From positions 14,885,118-14,949,117 of the forward strand of contig OZ234503.1 of the NCBI GenBank assembly GCA_965153455.1: a DNA stretch of 64,000 nt, given 5' to 3'. This DNA is from Sphagnum compactum (taxonomy: Eukaryota > Bryophyta > Sphagnopsida > Sphagnales). Positions 13,214 to 24,000 of the stretch are shown one piece after another. The notes beneath the pieces were generated by a model. That model saw only the letters and a program-made list of their open reading frames with translations, made no database searches and was not told the DNA's origin. How positions within the stretch are numbered: position 1 is the stretch's first letter; each line of letters starts with the position of its first letter. Position numbers and translations under genes: made by a program.

Positions 13214-14216
13214 GCCCTATGGACTGGTCATTGTAAATCAATTGCTCTATGACTCAGAGGATTATCCGTTTCAAGTCCTTAATTGTAGGAACCTCCTCTT
13301 CCCTTTCAAAGTCCATTGTTTTTTTTCTATTGTTGTCAGTCCTGATATTAAAGTTTGCGTCACTCTTCCCTACATACCTCCAACACAATCTACCATAAAA
13401 ATCCCTAACATACATCCAACATAGTAGATGTGTAGCTTGTCATGTGTGTGATATCCTCAAGATGCAGTCCCCAATTTTGATCCTATCATCTATCTCTAGC
13501 ATGTAAAACTTGGCACAACATCTTGGAATGATGACATCTAAAGGAATTCAAAGGTCTCCGACTCATGGAATTGACTTGATCCTTTCCCTTTCTAATATTT
13601 GATTTTCAAGATGATTCAAAAGGCCAAGGGCTAACGAAGTAGAACCTTGTTTCACTAGATTGTACAAAGTTCCACGACCATCCATCAGGTTGGGCCCTTG
13701 TCTTTAACCACACAGCAACTTGAGTGCAAAACCCCAAGTGCCACATGCTCACAACTAAATCTCTTACTTCAATAGTAATAGGATCAAAACCAACAATCCT
13801 AACAATTGCAAAACTTTCAACTCTTAGTATAAAAGCACCAATCACTGGTTCTCTTGGAAAGTTAGCTTCATCAAAAATAAAAATGCCTAATTATATCCTT
13901 TGGTTCATAACCCATACTATGAGCCCTAGTCCAAAACCCACCATGCATTAATTCTATAGTAATGTCACCAACTTGAGCTTCATTAGGACTCATTCCAACA
14001 ATGGTAGTCCAAAACCTGATTATCGCAAAATTATGGCCTTAGTTTGTGGTACTCTTAGTGATCTAGGAAAATAAAAACTAGCAACTATTTGTTCTTCACA
14101 AAATCTCTTGAGTTCCTACCACTAATTGTTCCTCACTGGACTTTGACATACGAACTTCCCATATGCACCATCATAATCTGCTATTATCAATCTCCTAATC
14201 TTTTAGTAACCATAAT

Positions 14217-14228
14217 GCTTTGATACCA
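14217..14228 (-). other. Primer binding site, initiator tRNA-Met type
   Basis: On the minus strand it reads TGGTATCAAAGC, one base from the usual plant retrotransposon site TGGTATCAGAGC. It marks the inner edge of the 5' LTR of the old gypsy element. Confidence 0.7.
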
Positions 14229-15172
14229 AAGAAGAGGGGATAACCTAAATAGGAAAACCTTTATATTTTGTTCATAGTACTAACATCAACACTGCAATAA
14301 TAGTTGCATCAAGATCTATATCACAATAATAACAACCAATACCCTATTTTTCTTCTTAACTATGTTCAGACTACAAACTGAAGACTTTAGGTGGTCAAAG
14401 ATCTCTTTGGCTTCCTTTCAAGAGCCCACTAGTCCTATGGATGTTTACAGACAAAGACTGACTTCATGCACCCAAGCCCTTTCCACCATAATCACTAAGA
14501 AAAAAAGTTGGACAAAGAGACAAATTTGATTTTAAAAACCTAGCTCTTCCCTTGGCACCCATGATAGACCTGAAATCCTTTTCTCTCCTGAGCTCCCATA
14601 ATTCAATAAATACTTTCACTCCCAAATTCTGCCAAATTGGTAGGTTTTCTTAAAATTCCCAATCGACACACAAATCCACAAACATGTCACATGGACCACT
14701 TTGAAACCTCTAAACACTATCATCGTCTCCCTTGACTTAGTCCCTACATCTAACATTGATTAATCTTCTTCATTCCTGAAGACTACGACGTAATGAAAAG
14801 TAATAGGTTGAGGCTAGAAGAAAATACAAAACAAAGAGGCATTCTTCCTTTTTGTCAAAATACACTCTAATACCCATATCTCTGCTTTCTAACCGCAATT
14901 CAGAATAAAAACTTAGCTATCTTTGAAGGCTCCAACTCCTTTGTTTATAGTCCATTGTTAGCTTTCACTTGCTTCCCTCCCATCTCCAACACCAATTAAT
15001 CAGCCGCAACGTGATCCACATTCCTCATTCAAGAGCCGACTCAATTGCAACAACAAATCTGCTCCATCACCAAAGCCAACTCAGAAGTTCATTTCCATTG
15101 AGTTGCAAACTTCAAACACAATAAACCTGCAAACAAAAAAAACACACTAAAACACATAAATGAACAACAAAA

Positions 15173-15310
15173 ATTGAACTTTCGACGCTTGCAAAACTCA
15201 TGATGAACAACTCTCCTATATCTTGGCATCTTGTGTCATCATGAATTAGGGTTGCTTCTCTCCTTTCATCCACATCCACAGAAAATGTTTGACATTGGCT
15301 TTGCGTCACA
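15173..15310 (-). repeat. Outer part of the 5' LTR of the old gypsy element
   Basis: The match to 7885-8021 defines this part. The full LTR probably continues to the primer binding site near 14229, about 1.08 kb in all. The minus-strand terminus is TGTGACGCAAAG. Confidence 0.65.
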
Positions 15311-15603
15311 CCACCACAACCCTGAGCTTGGTCATACACATGGTGAGATTAAAATAAAACCCTGCAAAAAAATACATTATCACTCAACCGGGGTGATTTT
15401 TTGTGATAAACTGAGTTTCATCCTATCTTTCTTATTTCTTGAGCCTCGACTATTACTACGTACGTTTTCATTGCTCCTACTTGTACAATTATTATAAATT
15501 TTCTCGAATCTTGTACATTAAATATACAATCTTGTGCATTAAACCTTGCACACAATACTCTAAAAACCTGAACTTTGGAAGGGGTTTTATCTCACCTAGG
15601 TCT

Positions 15604-16231
15604 CAATATTTTTAATTTTTTTCTTTCAATAAGGTTTCACCATCTGATTCTCACACAAAAGAAAACCATTGATCAGGTTTTCAATTCCTGAGGGATTCGC
15701 CTCAGATAAGAATACCCAGATGATACTCAAAAATATTTGCTGTTACCCACCCAACACTGATGTTCTCACTAGATGCTGCACGTATCACAGTGGCTGTCCT
15801 CAACATCATGCTATAGAATCCTATACATTTTGGGCATATTGCAGGTGACACACATACCTTGAGCTTGAAAGTATAAAGGATGTTAACAGTGTTGAGTCCT
15901 TATTACAATCAGCTAAAGATACCCTCTGGTTGCGTATACCTACTTACCTGACAAGCTTAAAAAAAATCAAAAGATTTGGTTTTGGTATAGAACCTTGGTC
16001 CTCGAAAAAAACAGAATTGAAAAATTGAAAAGCCCACCATTCTAAATGTTGGTTCTTTGCTGGTTCTTTGATGAAAGCTGCCAGTTCTTTGATGTTTCTG
16101 AAATAATCAAAACTGGTGGTTCTCTAATTTTGATTGTGTTCTACAAAACCGAAACCAATGATTCTTTGATTCTGAACAAAATTGAAAACCAGAACTGCGA
16201 GTTATTTAAAAATCAAATGACTGCACAACAC
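15604..16231. mobile_element. Foldback element, GTGTTGGG family, two broken copies
   Basis: A minus-oriented left terminus ends at 15757 (its reverse complement begins GTGTTGGGTGGGTAACAG). A plus-oriented right terminus, TGCACAACAC, ends at 16231 after several GGTTCTTTGATG blocks. They may be two insertions or one rearranged copy. Confidence 0.5.
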
Positions 16232-18179
16232 TGGATATTACTTTCCGTATGTATTCTAGCATCTGGACCAGCAAATTCCAACAGCTAGAATGCTGCATGT
16301 CACTCATGATTAATGAGTGAGCTTTGCTGCATGGGGACAGACTAGAAAAGAAGGTCTATATAGACATGATTTTCATGCAATGATAGCCACTACATGATAA
16401 TATTGAGAGGTTGGATTGCCACATGAAAACTCATGCCATGCAAATACATTCATCACTTTGTGAATAGTTGATGATAAATGTTGGTGTTTATTAGCCACTC
16501 AATGAGTAACATGTGTAGATAGTCATTAGCCACCAAAACATTCAACAATTCGTATTGCTAGAACACTTAACAATTGACCCTGAAGGCTTCTTAACTAAAT
16601 TTGCTTTTGATCATCAATGATCTAGATGTATGAACATTTAAAGATTTAAAACAAGAATGTGAACATTCAATACAGCTAGAATTGGGTGGACAACATTCTT
16701 TTGTGCATTATAGGTTACAACATTGACCCATTTTATATAATATTTTTGCAATGAAACTTGTTTGGACTTTCATCATATATTTATGTTTCATTTGTCTTTT
16801 CATAGCCACCACTTGCTATTTTGATGCAAAAGTTATCATCACATGCACTTGAAAATGAATGAAATCACTATTGCCAAAATGATATAAAGAGTTCGCTACT
16901 TTTGCCAATCATGTGTGAAAGGAAAAAAAAAATCAAGTCTGCCAAAAATGTTCATTTTTACATATAAAGAGCCACCCATCAAAATCACAAAAAGTCCATG
17001 GAAAACATTGGTCTTCCTTTCACCCTCTACCTCGTATTTCAACCTAAAACCTTGCTATTTGCAAAGTCAATTTTTTTTATTGGAATAAGGGTGTAACTCA
17101 ATATCATAATATCTAGTGCACATGATATAATGCTCTCCATAAGGGACGCCGGTAAAGAATTATGATTGAGTTTGATTAGTTAATTACAATAATTACAAGT
17201 GATAGCATTTTATTTGTATACAACATCGGTTCAAAACTGCTGATTCCAATTCCAGTCTCTATTCCAAGAACCCAATCCCAAACTGGGTTGGTTGTAGATT
17301 CCGGAACGAAGTGAAGAACTGAAAATTTTAGTATTGAATGCTGTCATACCACATACCACAACCATTTCTGGGATGACCGTATATGACTATTAACGTCAAC
17401 TGCACTCCATTTCTTCAGAGTGAGCCCTTATTACTGAACTACCCAGGAAGTGGGCAACTCAGTAGTCAGTTGGACATAATATGCTTGGTACCCTAGTTGA
17501 ATAGCAGGTTTGGCAAAGATTATATTAGTTTTCGGTGAAATTTTCATGGGAGTCAGTGAGGATGATCACACTCTACTCATACATGTTGCACATCTTCCAC
17601 CCACCCACTTCACTGCCTTCTTACCTGTCAATTCTGAATATCCTGCATTCATATGTCAACAACTCTACATATGCAGCACATTATGAAAATGCTGGTTTCC
17701 CTTGAGTAGAACATATATGATAGGTTTACTTTCAGATCAGATCATGCCCTCCAAACTATGGCACAAGAAGATGGATGAGTTCAAAGACCTGAGTAATGGA
17801 GATTTAGGGTGGTCCATATGCAGCGCTTCAGCATGATGAACATCCTTGCCACATGCTGTAGTCACATGGGTTACCTGGTTCTTTAGCATCTTTGTGCAAA
17901 TCTTTGCATTTGAGCTGATCATCAGCTTACATCACAGTACAATGTTCTTCCCAACTTTGACCTGTGCTTGCCAAGAGATGTGCTGATGTCCATTGTCTTG
18001 ATTTTCACTAGGAAATTCCTCCACGTGCTTTCCATTAATATATCAACTTTGTAGACTTGCTCAAGATGTTGATATTGAATTGCATGTTGGTGGGTGCTTT
18101 GTTCACCGAGATTTGTAATGAGGATTGAACTTTGAAAATTGGATTGTGTTGAGTGTAGTTTTCAATGTTTCTATACATA
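16232..18179. other. Gene-free stretch
   Basis: No supported gene, RNA or repeat boundary. Low-complexity AT-rich sequence. Confidence 0.5.
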
Positions 18180-19329
18180 TCATAAATTGCATATCATATG
18201 TGGGTGCAAAGTGCAAACACAATAAAAGGAGCCACTAAGGGGTGTGGACAATGTTTAAAGTTTTATTATTGAAGTTTTGAAAAATCACAAAGGGAACAAA
18301 TAATTTGAGTTGTCTATCTTTTTGGAAGTAGGCTCCATTAATTGTAAAATTTCAATGATAAAATTTTGAATCAAAATTATTATGTTTGAAGAGTCATTTT
18401 GCATTTTTAAAGCACTCAAAATCCACTTGTGGACAATCTTTTTAATTATTATTTTTACAAAAGTCCTTTTTTCATATCAAATATGCTTCATTCTTTCTCA
18501 AAATTGGATAGGATCTTAATATCAACAATTTAAAACAAACATGAATTCAAATTGGTGAAATTTCTGTTTACAATATATTTTGATGCTTTTGGTTTAAATT
18601 TTTAAAGTAATTTTAACCTAAATTTATGAATTTTAAATATGTGTTTTGAGCAAAATTTATTCATTTTTAGATGATAAACAACATGGATACATCATTGTAT
18701 GATATAGCATCAAGATGCAATAAACAAATATTTATATGTAGCATGTAGTTGTAAATTGGGTATGAAAAATTAAAAAATTAAGACAATAAACCAACACATG
18801 AATGCCACATGTCAAATGCAATCCTTGGAAATGGGCTTCAACTTTGGCATCCTTCATTTATTATATCATGTTTTCACTCATTTGGAGAAATAAATTAGTG
18901 GATTCTTTTGCAATAACCTTTCAACTTTGTGCACATGATCTTAATTATAGAGCTTTTGCAAGATGTCACAATGTAGCCTTCGATTCAAATTAGTTATGGG
19001 ACTTGGTCAAGAATTGGATGGAACGGAAATTATAAGACAAGGTGAGATTTTAAGGTGAGGAAGAACTAAATATTGAGACATGTGGAAGTAAAATATAAAT
19101 AAAATCTTTTACAATAAATTTTGATAATAAATTGAAGAAATTCATCTTATTAGTGCCCTATTGTCACCTTCTACCATTCAAAGATGTTCATATTAGAAGT
19201 CGTGAGAATTATTGCATATAGGGTGAAAGCACACCAGGGAAAAGGGGCAATTCATTCACTTTCATAATTAAATATTATATTATGCATTTTCCAAAATGCA
19301 TTGCATTTAATTTTGAGGTTCACTTTTAG
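18180..19329 (+). repeat. AT-rich dispersed repeat, copy A
   Basis: This stretch can be followed block by block in 36.4-37.6 kb (same orientation) and 38.05-39.06 kb (inverted). Shared landmarks are the GGAACA-AATAATTTGA block, CTCAAAATTGGATAGGATCTTAA, GATATAGCATCAAGATG, and ACACATGAATGCCACATGTCAAATGCAATCCTTGGA. No coding frame spans it. Its downstream end is interrupted by the gypsy element inserted at 19330. Confidence 0.6.
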
Positions 19330-19466
19330 TGTCATGGCCTAGGATATTTTGGGATACTTTTGGCAATGTCATGTCCTAGGATATTTTGGGATACTTTTGG
19401 CAATATCATGGCCTAGGATATTTTGGGATACTTTTGGCAATATCATGGCCTAGGATATTTTGGGAC
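19330..19466 (+). promoter_or_regulatory. 37-bp tandem repeats in U3 (enhancer-like)
   Basis: Units begin at 19330, 19367, 19404 and 19441, each carrying CCTAGGATATTTTGGGA; the fourth is cut at 26 bases. The same array is in the 3' LTR. Repeats upstream of an LTR TATA box often act as transcription-factor sites, but no function is shown here. Confidence 0.7.
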
Positions 19467-19482
19467 TAGTATGGCTCAGGGT

Positions 19483-19490
19483 TATAAAAG
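19483..19490 (+). promoter_or_regulatory. LTR TATA box
   Basis: TATAAAAG lies 33 bases upstream of 19516, the usual plant spacing to a transcription start. The equivalent in the 3' LTR is 24978-24985. Confidence 0.75.
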
Positions 19491-19515
19491 GAGATAGTCT
19501 GGGGAACAACCCTTT

Positions 19516-19536
19516 AGCAGATCAACACCAGTTGAT
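19516..19536 (+). other. Predicted transcript 5' end: self-primer and hairpin
   Basis: AGCAGATCAA (19516-19525) is the exact reverse complement of TTGATCTGCT at 19599-19608. It overlaps a small hairpin, ATCAAC-ACCA-GTTGAT (19521-19536). In Tf1-type elements the first bases of the mRNA fold back to prime reverse transcription. That this is the 5' end is inferred from the TATA spacing. Confidence 0.6.
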
Positions 19537-19598
19537 GGATCAATAATGCTTGTCTTGTCTTGTAATTCTTCACTTGTTTGTAGTCGGTCTATAACAGT

Positions 19599-19608
19599 TT
19601 GATCTGCT
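19599..19608 (+). other. Candidate self-priming primer binding site
   Basis: TTGATCTGCT begins two bases after the 5' LTR, where a primer binding site should be. A tRNA site would start TGG because tRNAs end in CCA, and no TGG occurs close to the LTR end. The ten bases pair perfectly with the predicted mRNA 5' end. Confidence 0.6.
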
Positions 19609-19740
19609 CCTTCTTCTTGTTTGTTTGTTTTGTTGTTTCAGTAAGTAGCTAGAGGTATATTGGAGTGAAACTTGGAAAGGTTATAGAAGACTATAGGACG
19701 CTTCTACTCTCAAAGTTTCAAAAGAAAAGGATATGTTTTA

Positions 19741-20080
19741 AGAGAGATCCAAGCATCTGAAGTTTCAAGTGCAGATCTGGTTTTTTGGTCATATCTCCTT
19801 TGTGTAAGCTTTTCTGGGTCTATAACTTTGTGATCTTATAGATCATATAGGAATATATGTGTGAGAGAAATTTCATGTCATTTGGACTTGTATTGAGAGA
19901 GATTCAAGCATCTGAAGTTTCAAGTGCAGATCTGGTTTTTTGGTCATATCTCCTTTGTTTAAGTTTCTTTCGGTCTGTAACTTTGTGATCTTATAGATCA
20001 TATAGGAATATATGTGTGAGAGAAATTTCATGTCAATTGGACTTGTATTGAGAGAGATCCAAGCATCTGAAGTTTCAAGT
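19741..20080 (+). repeat. 155-bp tandem repeat in the element leader
   Basis: Units start at 19741, 19896 and 20051 (the last partial, about 30 bases), each beginning AGAGAGAT(C/T)CAAGCATCTG. Each full unit holds TGATCTTATAGATCATATAGG-like near-palindromic sequence. It may add RNA structure to the leader; the function is unknown. Confidence 0.9.
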
Positions 20081-20118
20081 TTGAATATTGAAAGCGCAAA
20101 AGTGTGAGAACTACCACC

Positions 20119-21093
20119 ATGGACAACTCAGAATCCAACATCGATCTCACTCAAATCCTCGCCGCCCTTCAACACCTTCAACAAGAAAATGCCGTGCTTA
20201 GAGACTCGGTGACCCGCCTACAGAATCAGCCACCACCTCCTGCCCCAGTACTTCCTGCTCTTGCAATGGCCGCCCAAGAACCCAAGATCAGTCTGCCAGA
20301 AAAGTTTGATGGAACGCGCCTCAAATTTCGAGGCTTTGTCAGCCAGGTACGCCTGATCATGCAACTACACCCCCGTCGTTATTTTGATGACACCACTCGT
20401 GTAGGATTCGTTGGAACCCTACTCACTGGGACAGCTGCAGCATGGTTTGCTCCCATCCTGGAAACATCATCCCCTCTTCTACAAGATTTCAACGCCTTTA
20501 TGGCGAAATTTGAAGCAGTATTTGGGGACAGTGATAAGGCCAAGACTTCAGCCAACAAGTTGCGTCGCCTCCAGCAAGGGACACGTTCGGCCATCATCTA
20601 CGCTTCAGAATTCAGGCAGCTTGCCTGTGACGTCAATTGGGGAGAAGCTGCCTTGATTGATCAGTTTCGCTATGGGCTTCGTGATGATGTTCAAGATCTT
20701 TTGTTGACACTCGCAGACCCTTCTTCCTTCAGTGAAGCCATCACCCAAGCAATTCGGTGCGATAATCGTCTGTTCGAACGTCGCCAGGAAAAGAAAGTCA
20801 CCTCCAACGCCCAGCTTTGGAACAGTCGGCCTCTTACGCTCCCCTTAGTTCCCCAAACAACACCAGTTGCCCGACCTGCCTCTTTTGGACCTGCTCCGAT
20901 GCAGATCGACACAGCTAAGTTTAAATCTTTGACAAAAGCCGAGAAACTTCGCCGAAGGACAAACAATCTATGTCTTTACTGTGGCAACCCAGGGCATATA
21001 GCTCGTCAATGCCCTCAAAAGCTTGTCAAACTTCAGGTACAAGCTGTGGAAACTCCCCAGGAGTTGGAAAACAAGAACATCCAGTCACAGTAG
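20119..21093 (+). CDS. Gag polyprotein of chromodomain element
   Basis: 324 aa from an ATG in excellent context (ACCACCATGG); the frame is open a little further upstream without an ATG. Residues 1-40 form a heptad-like leucine-rich start. Residues about 65-215 are a retrotransposon gag capsid domain (FDGTRLKFRGFVSQ, VGFVGTLLTGTAAAWFAPIL, FRYGLRDDVQDLLL) that resembles the sushi branch from which mammalian PEG10/RTL genes derive. One CCHC nucleic-acid-binding knuckle, CLYCGNPGHIARQC, is encoded at 20971-21012. Gag would form the particle and package the RNA. The frame is intact. It overlaps pol, which lies in the -1 frame. Confidence 0.93.
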   Translation: MDNSESNIDLTQILAALQHLQQENAVLRDSVTRLQNQPPPPAPVLPALAMAAQEPKISLPEKFDGTRLKFRGFVSQVRLIMQLHPRRYFDDTTRVGFVGTLLTGTAAAWFAPILETSSPLLQDFNAFMAKFEAVFGDSDKAKTSANKLRRLQQGTRSAIIYASEFRQLACDVNWGEAALIDQFRYGLRDDVQDLLLTLADPSSFSEAITQAIRCDNRLFERRQEKKVTSNAQLWNSRPLTLPLVPQTTPVARPASFGPAPMQIDTAKFKSLTKAEKLRRRTNNLCLYCGNPGHIARQCPQKLVKLQVQAVETPQELENKNIQSQ

Positions 21094-24000
21094 GAGCCGT
21101 GCGACTGGATCTCACCCAACACCACCTTTGCAAAGGCTCCTGTTCCGCTGTTGGTCCCAGTCCCAGTTTCACTCAGTATGTGGACATCATTCGTATTCCA
21201 GAAGACATACCACAAGTGTCAGCTTTGGTGGACTCCGGCGCCACCTCTTCTTTCATCGACCAAACATTTGTCGTCCAACACAACATCCCTGTGGTCAAGA
21301 AGTCAACCCCTGTTCCGGTAGAGGTTATTGATGGGAGAACCATTGCTTCTGGTGCAATCACACACGAGACAACCCCTCTAGAACTCTGTATCGGCAAGCA
21401 CACGGAAAAGATTGTTCTCAACATCATTTCCACCCCTCACCATCCCATCATCCTTGGTCTGCCTTGGCTAGAAGCACACAACCCTATCATTAATTGGCGA
21501 TCTAGAACCCTCACCTTCAGCGCACAACGATGCACCTCTCAAGAACCCCACGCTCAGAAAAACACTTTGTCCAGTCCTGCCAAGAACCCTGTGGTCGAGA
21601 ACCCAAAGAGGGTCGGAACCAATTCCAGTTTTATCAAGTCTGTTATGTCAAATCCTGCAGTCAAGAACCCCCGATTGGTCAGAACGAAACCTTGTCCTGT
21701 CAAGAATCTTGTCAAGAATTATGCCCAAAAAACCAACCCTGTCCAGATCTTCCTTAATAGAGTTGTCCCTTTCTATCGGGCTACTAAGAATCTTCAAGTC
21801 TTCGCCATCCATGTCAACCCAGCCAACACCACAAACCCCCAATCGGAACCAACACCTGTCAAACTTCCCAAGAAGTACAAGGACTTTGTTGATGTTTTTG
21901 AAAAGATTAATGCTGATCAGCTCCCCGCCCATAGTCCATATGACTGCCCGATTGATCTAGAAGAAGGACAATCACCACCCTTTGGTCCTATCTATGGCCT
22001 ATCGAAACCGGAACTCCAAGCCCTGCGTGATTACCTTACTGAAAATCTTGCCAAGGGGTTCATTCAGCATTCCAAGTCTCCAGCCGGCGCCCCAATTTTG
22101 TTTGTCAAGAATAAGGATGGCTCCCTTCGACTTTGTGTGGATTATCGTGGACTCAACAAGATAACCAAAAAGAATCGATATCCTTTGCCCTTGATTTCAG
22201 GTCTCCTAGATCGACTACGTACCGGGAAGATCTTCACCAAGCTTGACCTCCGTGGAGCCTACAACTTACTCAGGATTCGCCCTAGTGATGAATGGAAGAC
22301 AGCTTTCCGCACACGCTATGGCCACTTCGAATACACGGTCATGCCCTTCGGCCTCACCAATGCACCCGGAGTCTTTCAGCATCTAATGAATGATATCTTC
22401 CGGGATTACATGGACGAATTTGTCGTGGTCTATTTGGATGACATTTTAATCTTTTCCAAGGACCAGGAAACCCACGACAAACATGTACGATTGGTGCTTG
22501 CGACGCTGCGGGAGCATGGCTTATACGCCAAGTTGGAAAAATGTGAATTCGACAAATCTTCAATGGCGTTCCTCGGCTACGTGATCTCTCCAGATGGCAT
22601 TTTCATGGACAAGTCAAAGGTCGAGACCATCCAGTGTTGGGCTACTCCATCCTCGGTCAAGGACGTTCAACGCTTCCTAGGGTTTGCCAACTTCTATCGT
22701 CGGTTTATCAAAGGCTATTCCAAGATCACAACACCGTTAATAACCCTGACTTGCAAAGACAAGCCCTTCTCGTGGAATCCAACGGCCCAGGTTGCTTTTG
22801 ATACTCTCAAGATGGCATTCACCTCTGCACCCATCCTGATACATCCCGATCCTACCAAGCCATTCATTGTGGAAACGGATGCTTCAGATTTTGCCTTGGG
22901 AGCTATTCTATCTCAATTTGGAATAGATGGGTTGCTGCATCCAGTTGCTTTCTATTCACGGAAGTTAACCAGTGCCGAAATCAACTACCAGGTCTACGAT
23001 AAGGAACTCCTGGCAATCATCACGGCATTCGAGCAGTGGAGACCGTATCTTGCCGGAGCTCAACATCGAGTCCAAGTTCTAACAGATCACAAGAATCTCC
23101 TTTATTTCACAACTACTCGGACCTTAAATCGTCGCCAGGCACGCTGGTATATCTTCCTAGCTGATTTCGACTTTGAGATTCAGTATCAACGCGGCACCCA
23201 GCAAGGGAAAGCTGACGCGCTATCTCGTCGTTCAGAATATGAACTTCGAGCGGGGGATGAAGCCTACGGCCAGCAGAACCAGACTTTACTCAACTCTAAG
23301 CAATTTCGAGTTGCAGCAACAATCAGCACCCTCCTAGACTCATACCTTGTCAGGGACATCAAGATAGCAACTGAGGAAGACACCTGGGCTACCAACATCA
23401 AGAAGGAACTCCAGGAATGACCAAGGAACCCAAATCGTGATGACTTGGATCAATTTGAGCAGCAAGACGGACTTCTCCTTCGAAATAACCTGATTTATGT
23501 ACCCGAAGGACCTATACACCTAAAAATCCTGAGGGAATGCCATGACAACACCCTGGCAGGTCACTTTGGAATGGCACGGACTCACGAACTAGTGTCAAGG
23601 ACTTACTGGTGGCCCAAAATGAACAAGATGCTACGGGAGTATGTCAAGTCTTGTGATACATGTGCTTGATCCAAGGCTCCCAGGCATCGCCCATTTGGAC
23701 TCCTACAGCCTCTGTCGATTCCTAGCCGACCTTGGGGATCTATTGCAATGAACTTCATCACGGACCTCCCTACTGTCAGAACCAAGAATTCAATACTGGT
23801 TGTGGTCGATCGACTCACCAAAATGGCCCATTTCACCCCTTGTTCCAAGTCAATCACGGCAGAAGAGACAGCTCAGTTAATTCTGGACGGGATCGTCCGA
23901 TTGCATGGACTCCCCGAGGAAATTGTGTCCGACAGAGGTCCTCAGTTTGCATCTAAGTTCTGGCATCGTCTATTCGAGCTTCTTGGAGTTGACATTCGGC

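Larger units (their letters stand above)
7885..15310 (-). mobile_element. Degenerate Ty3/gypsy LTR retrotransposon
   Basis: Reading the minus strand, gag, protease, reverse transcriptase, RNase H and integrase relics follow in the Ty3/gypsy order from about 13.2 to 8.3 kb, all broken by stops and frameshifts. Terminal repeat sequence that begins TGTGA(C/T)GCAAAGCCA on the minus strand is found at both ends (7885-8021 and 15173-15310). A primer binding site matching initiator tRNA-Met lies at 14217-14228. By position, the right LTR should run from about 14229 to 15310, whereas the left LTR appears truncated to 137 bases. The two LTR copies differ by many substitutions, so this insertion is old. 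Confidence 0.8.
19330..19596 (+). repeat. 5' LTR of chromodomain element
   Basis: It contains 3.7 tandem copies of a 37-bp unit (19330-19466) with a CCTAGG palindrome in each, then a TATA box and the transcript start region. Compared with the 3' LTR it differs at 19518 (C for T), 19547 (T for A) and one base near 19569 (T for C). Confidence 0.95.

Noticed and set aside
19330-19466. Regular 37-bp repeats reminiscent of a CRISPR array
   Set aside because: The units are head-to-tail with no spacers, lie inside an LTR and are duplicated in the 3' LTR. This is eukaryotic DNA.
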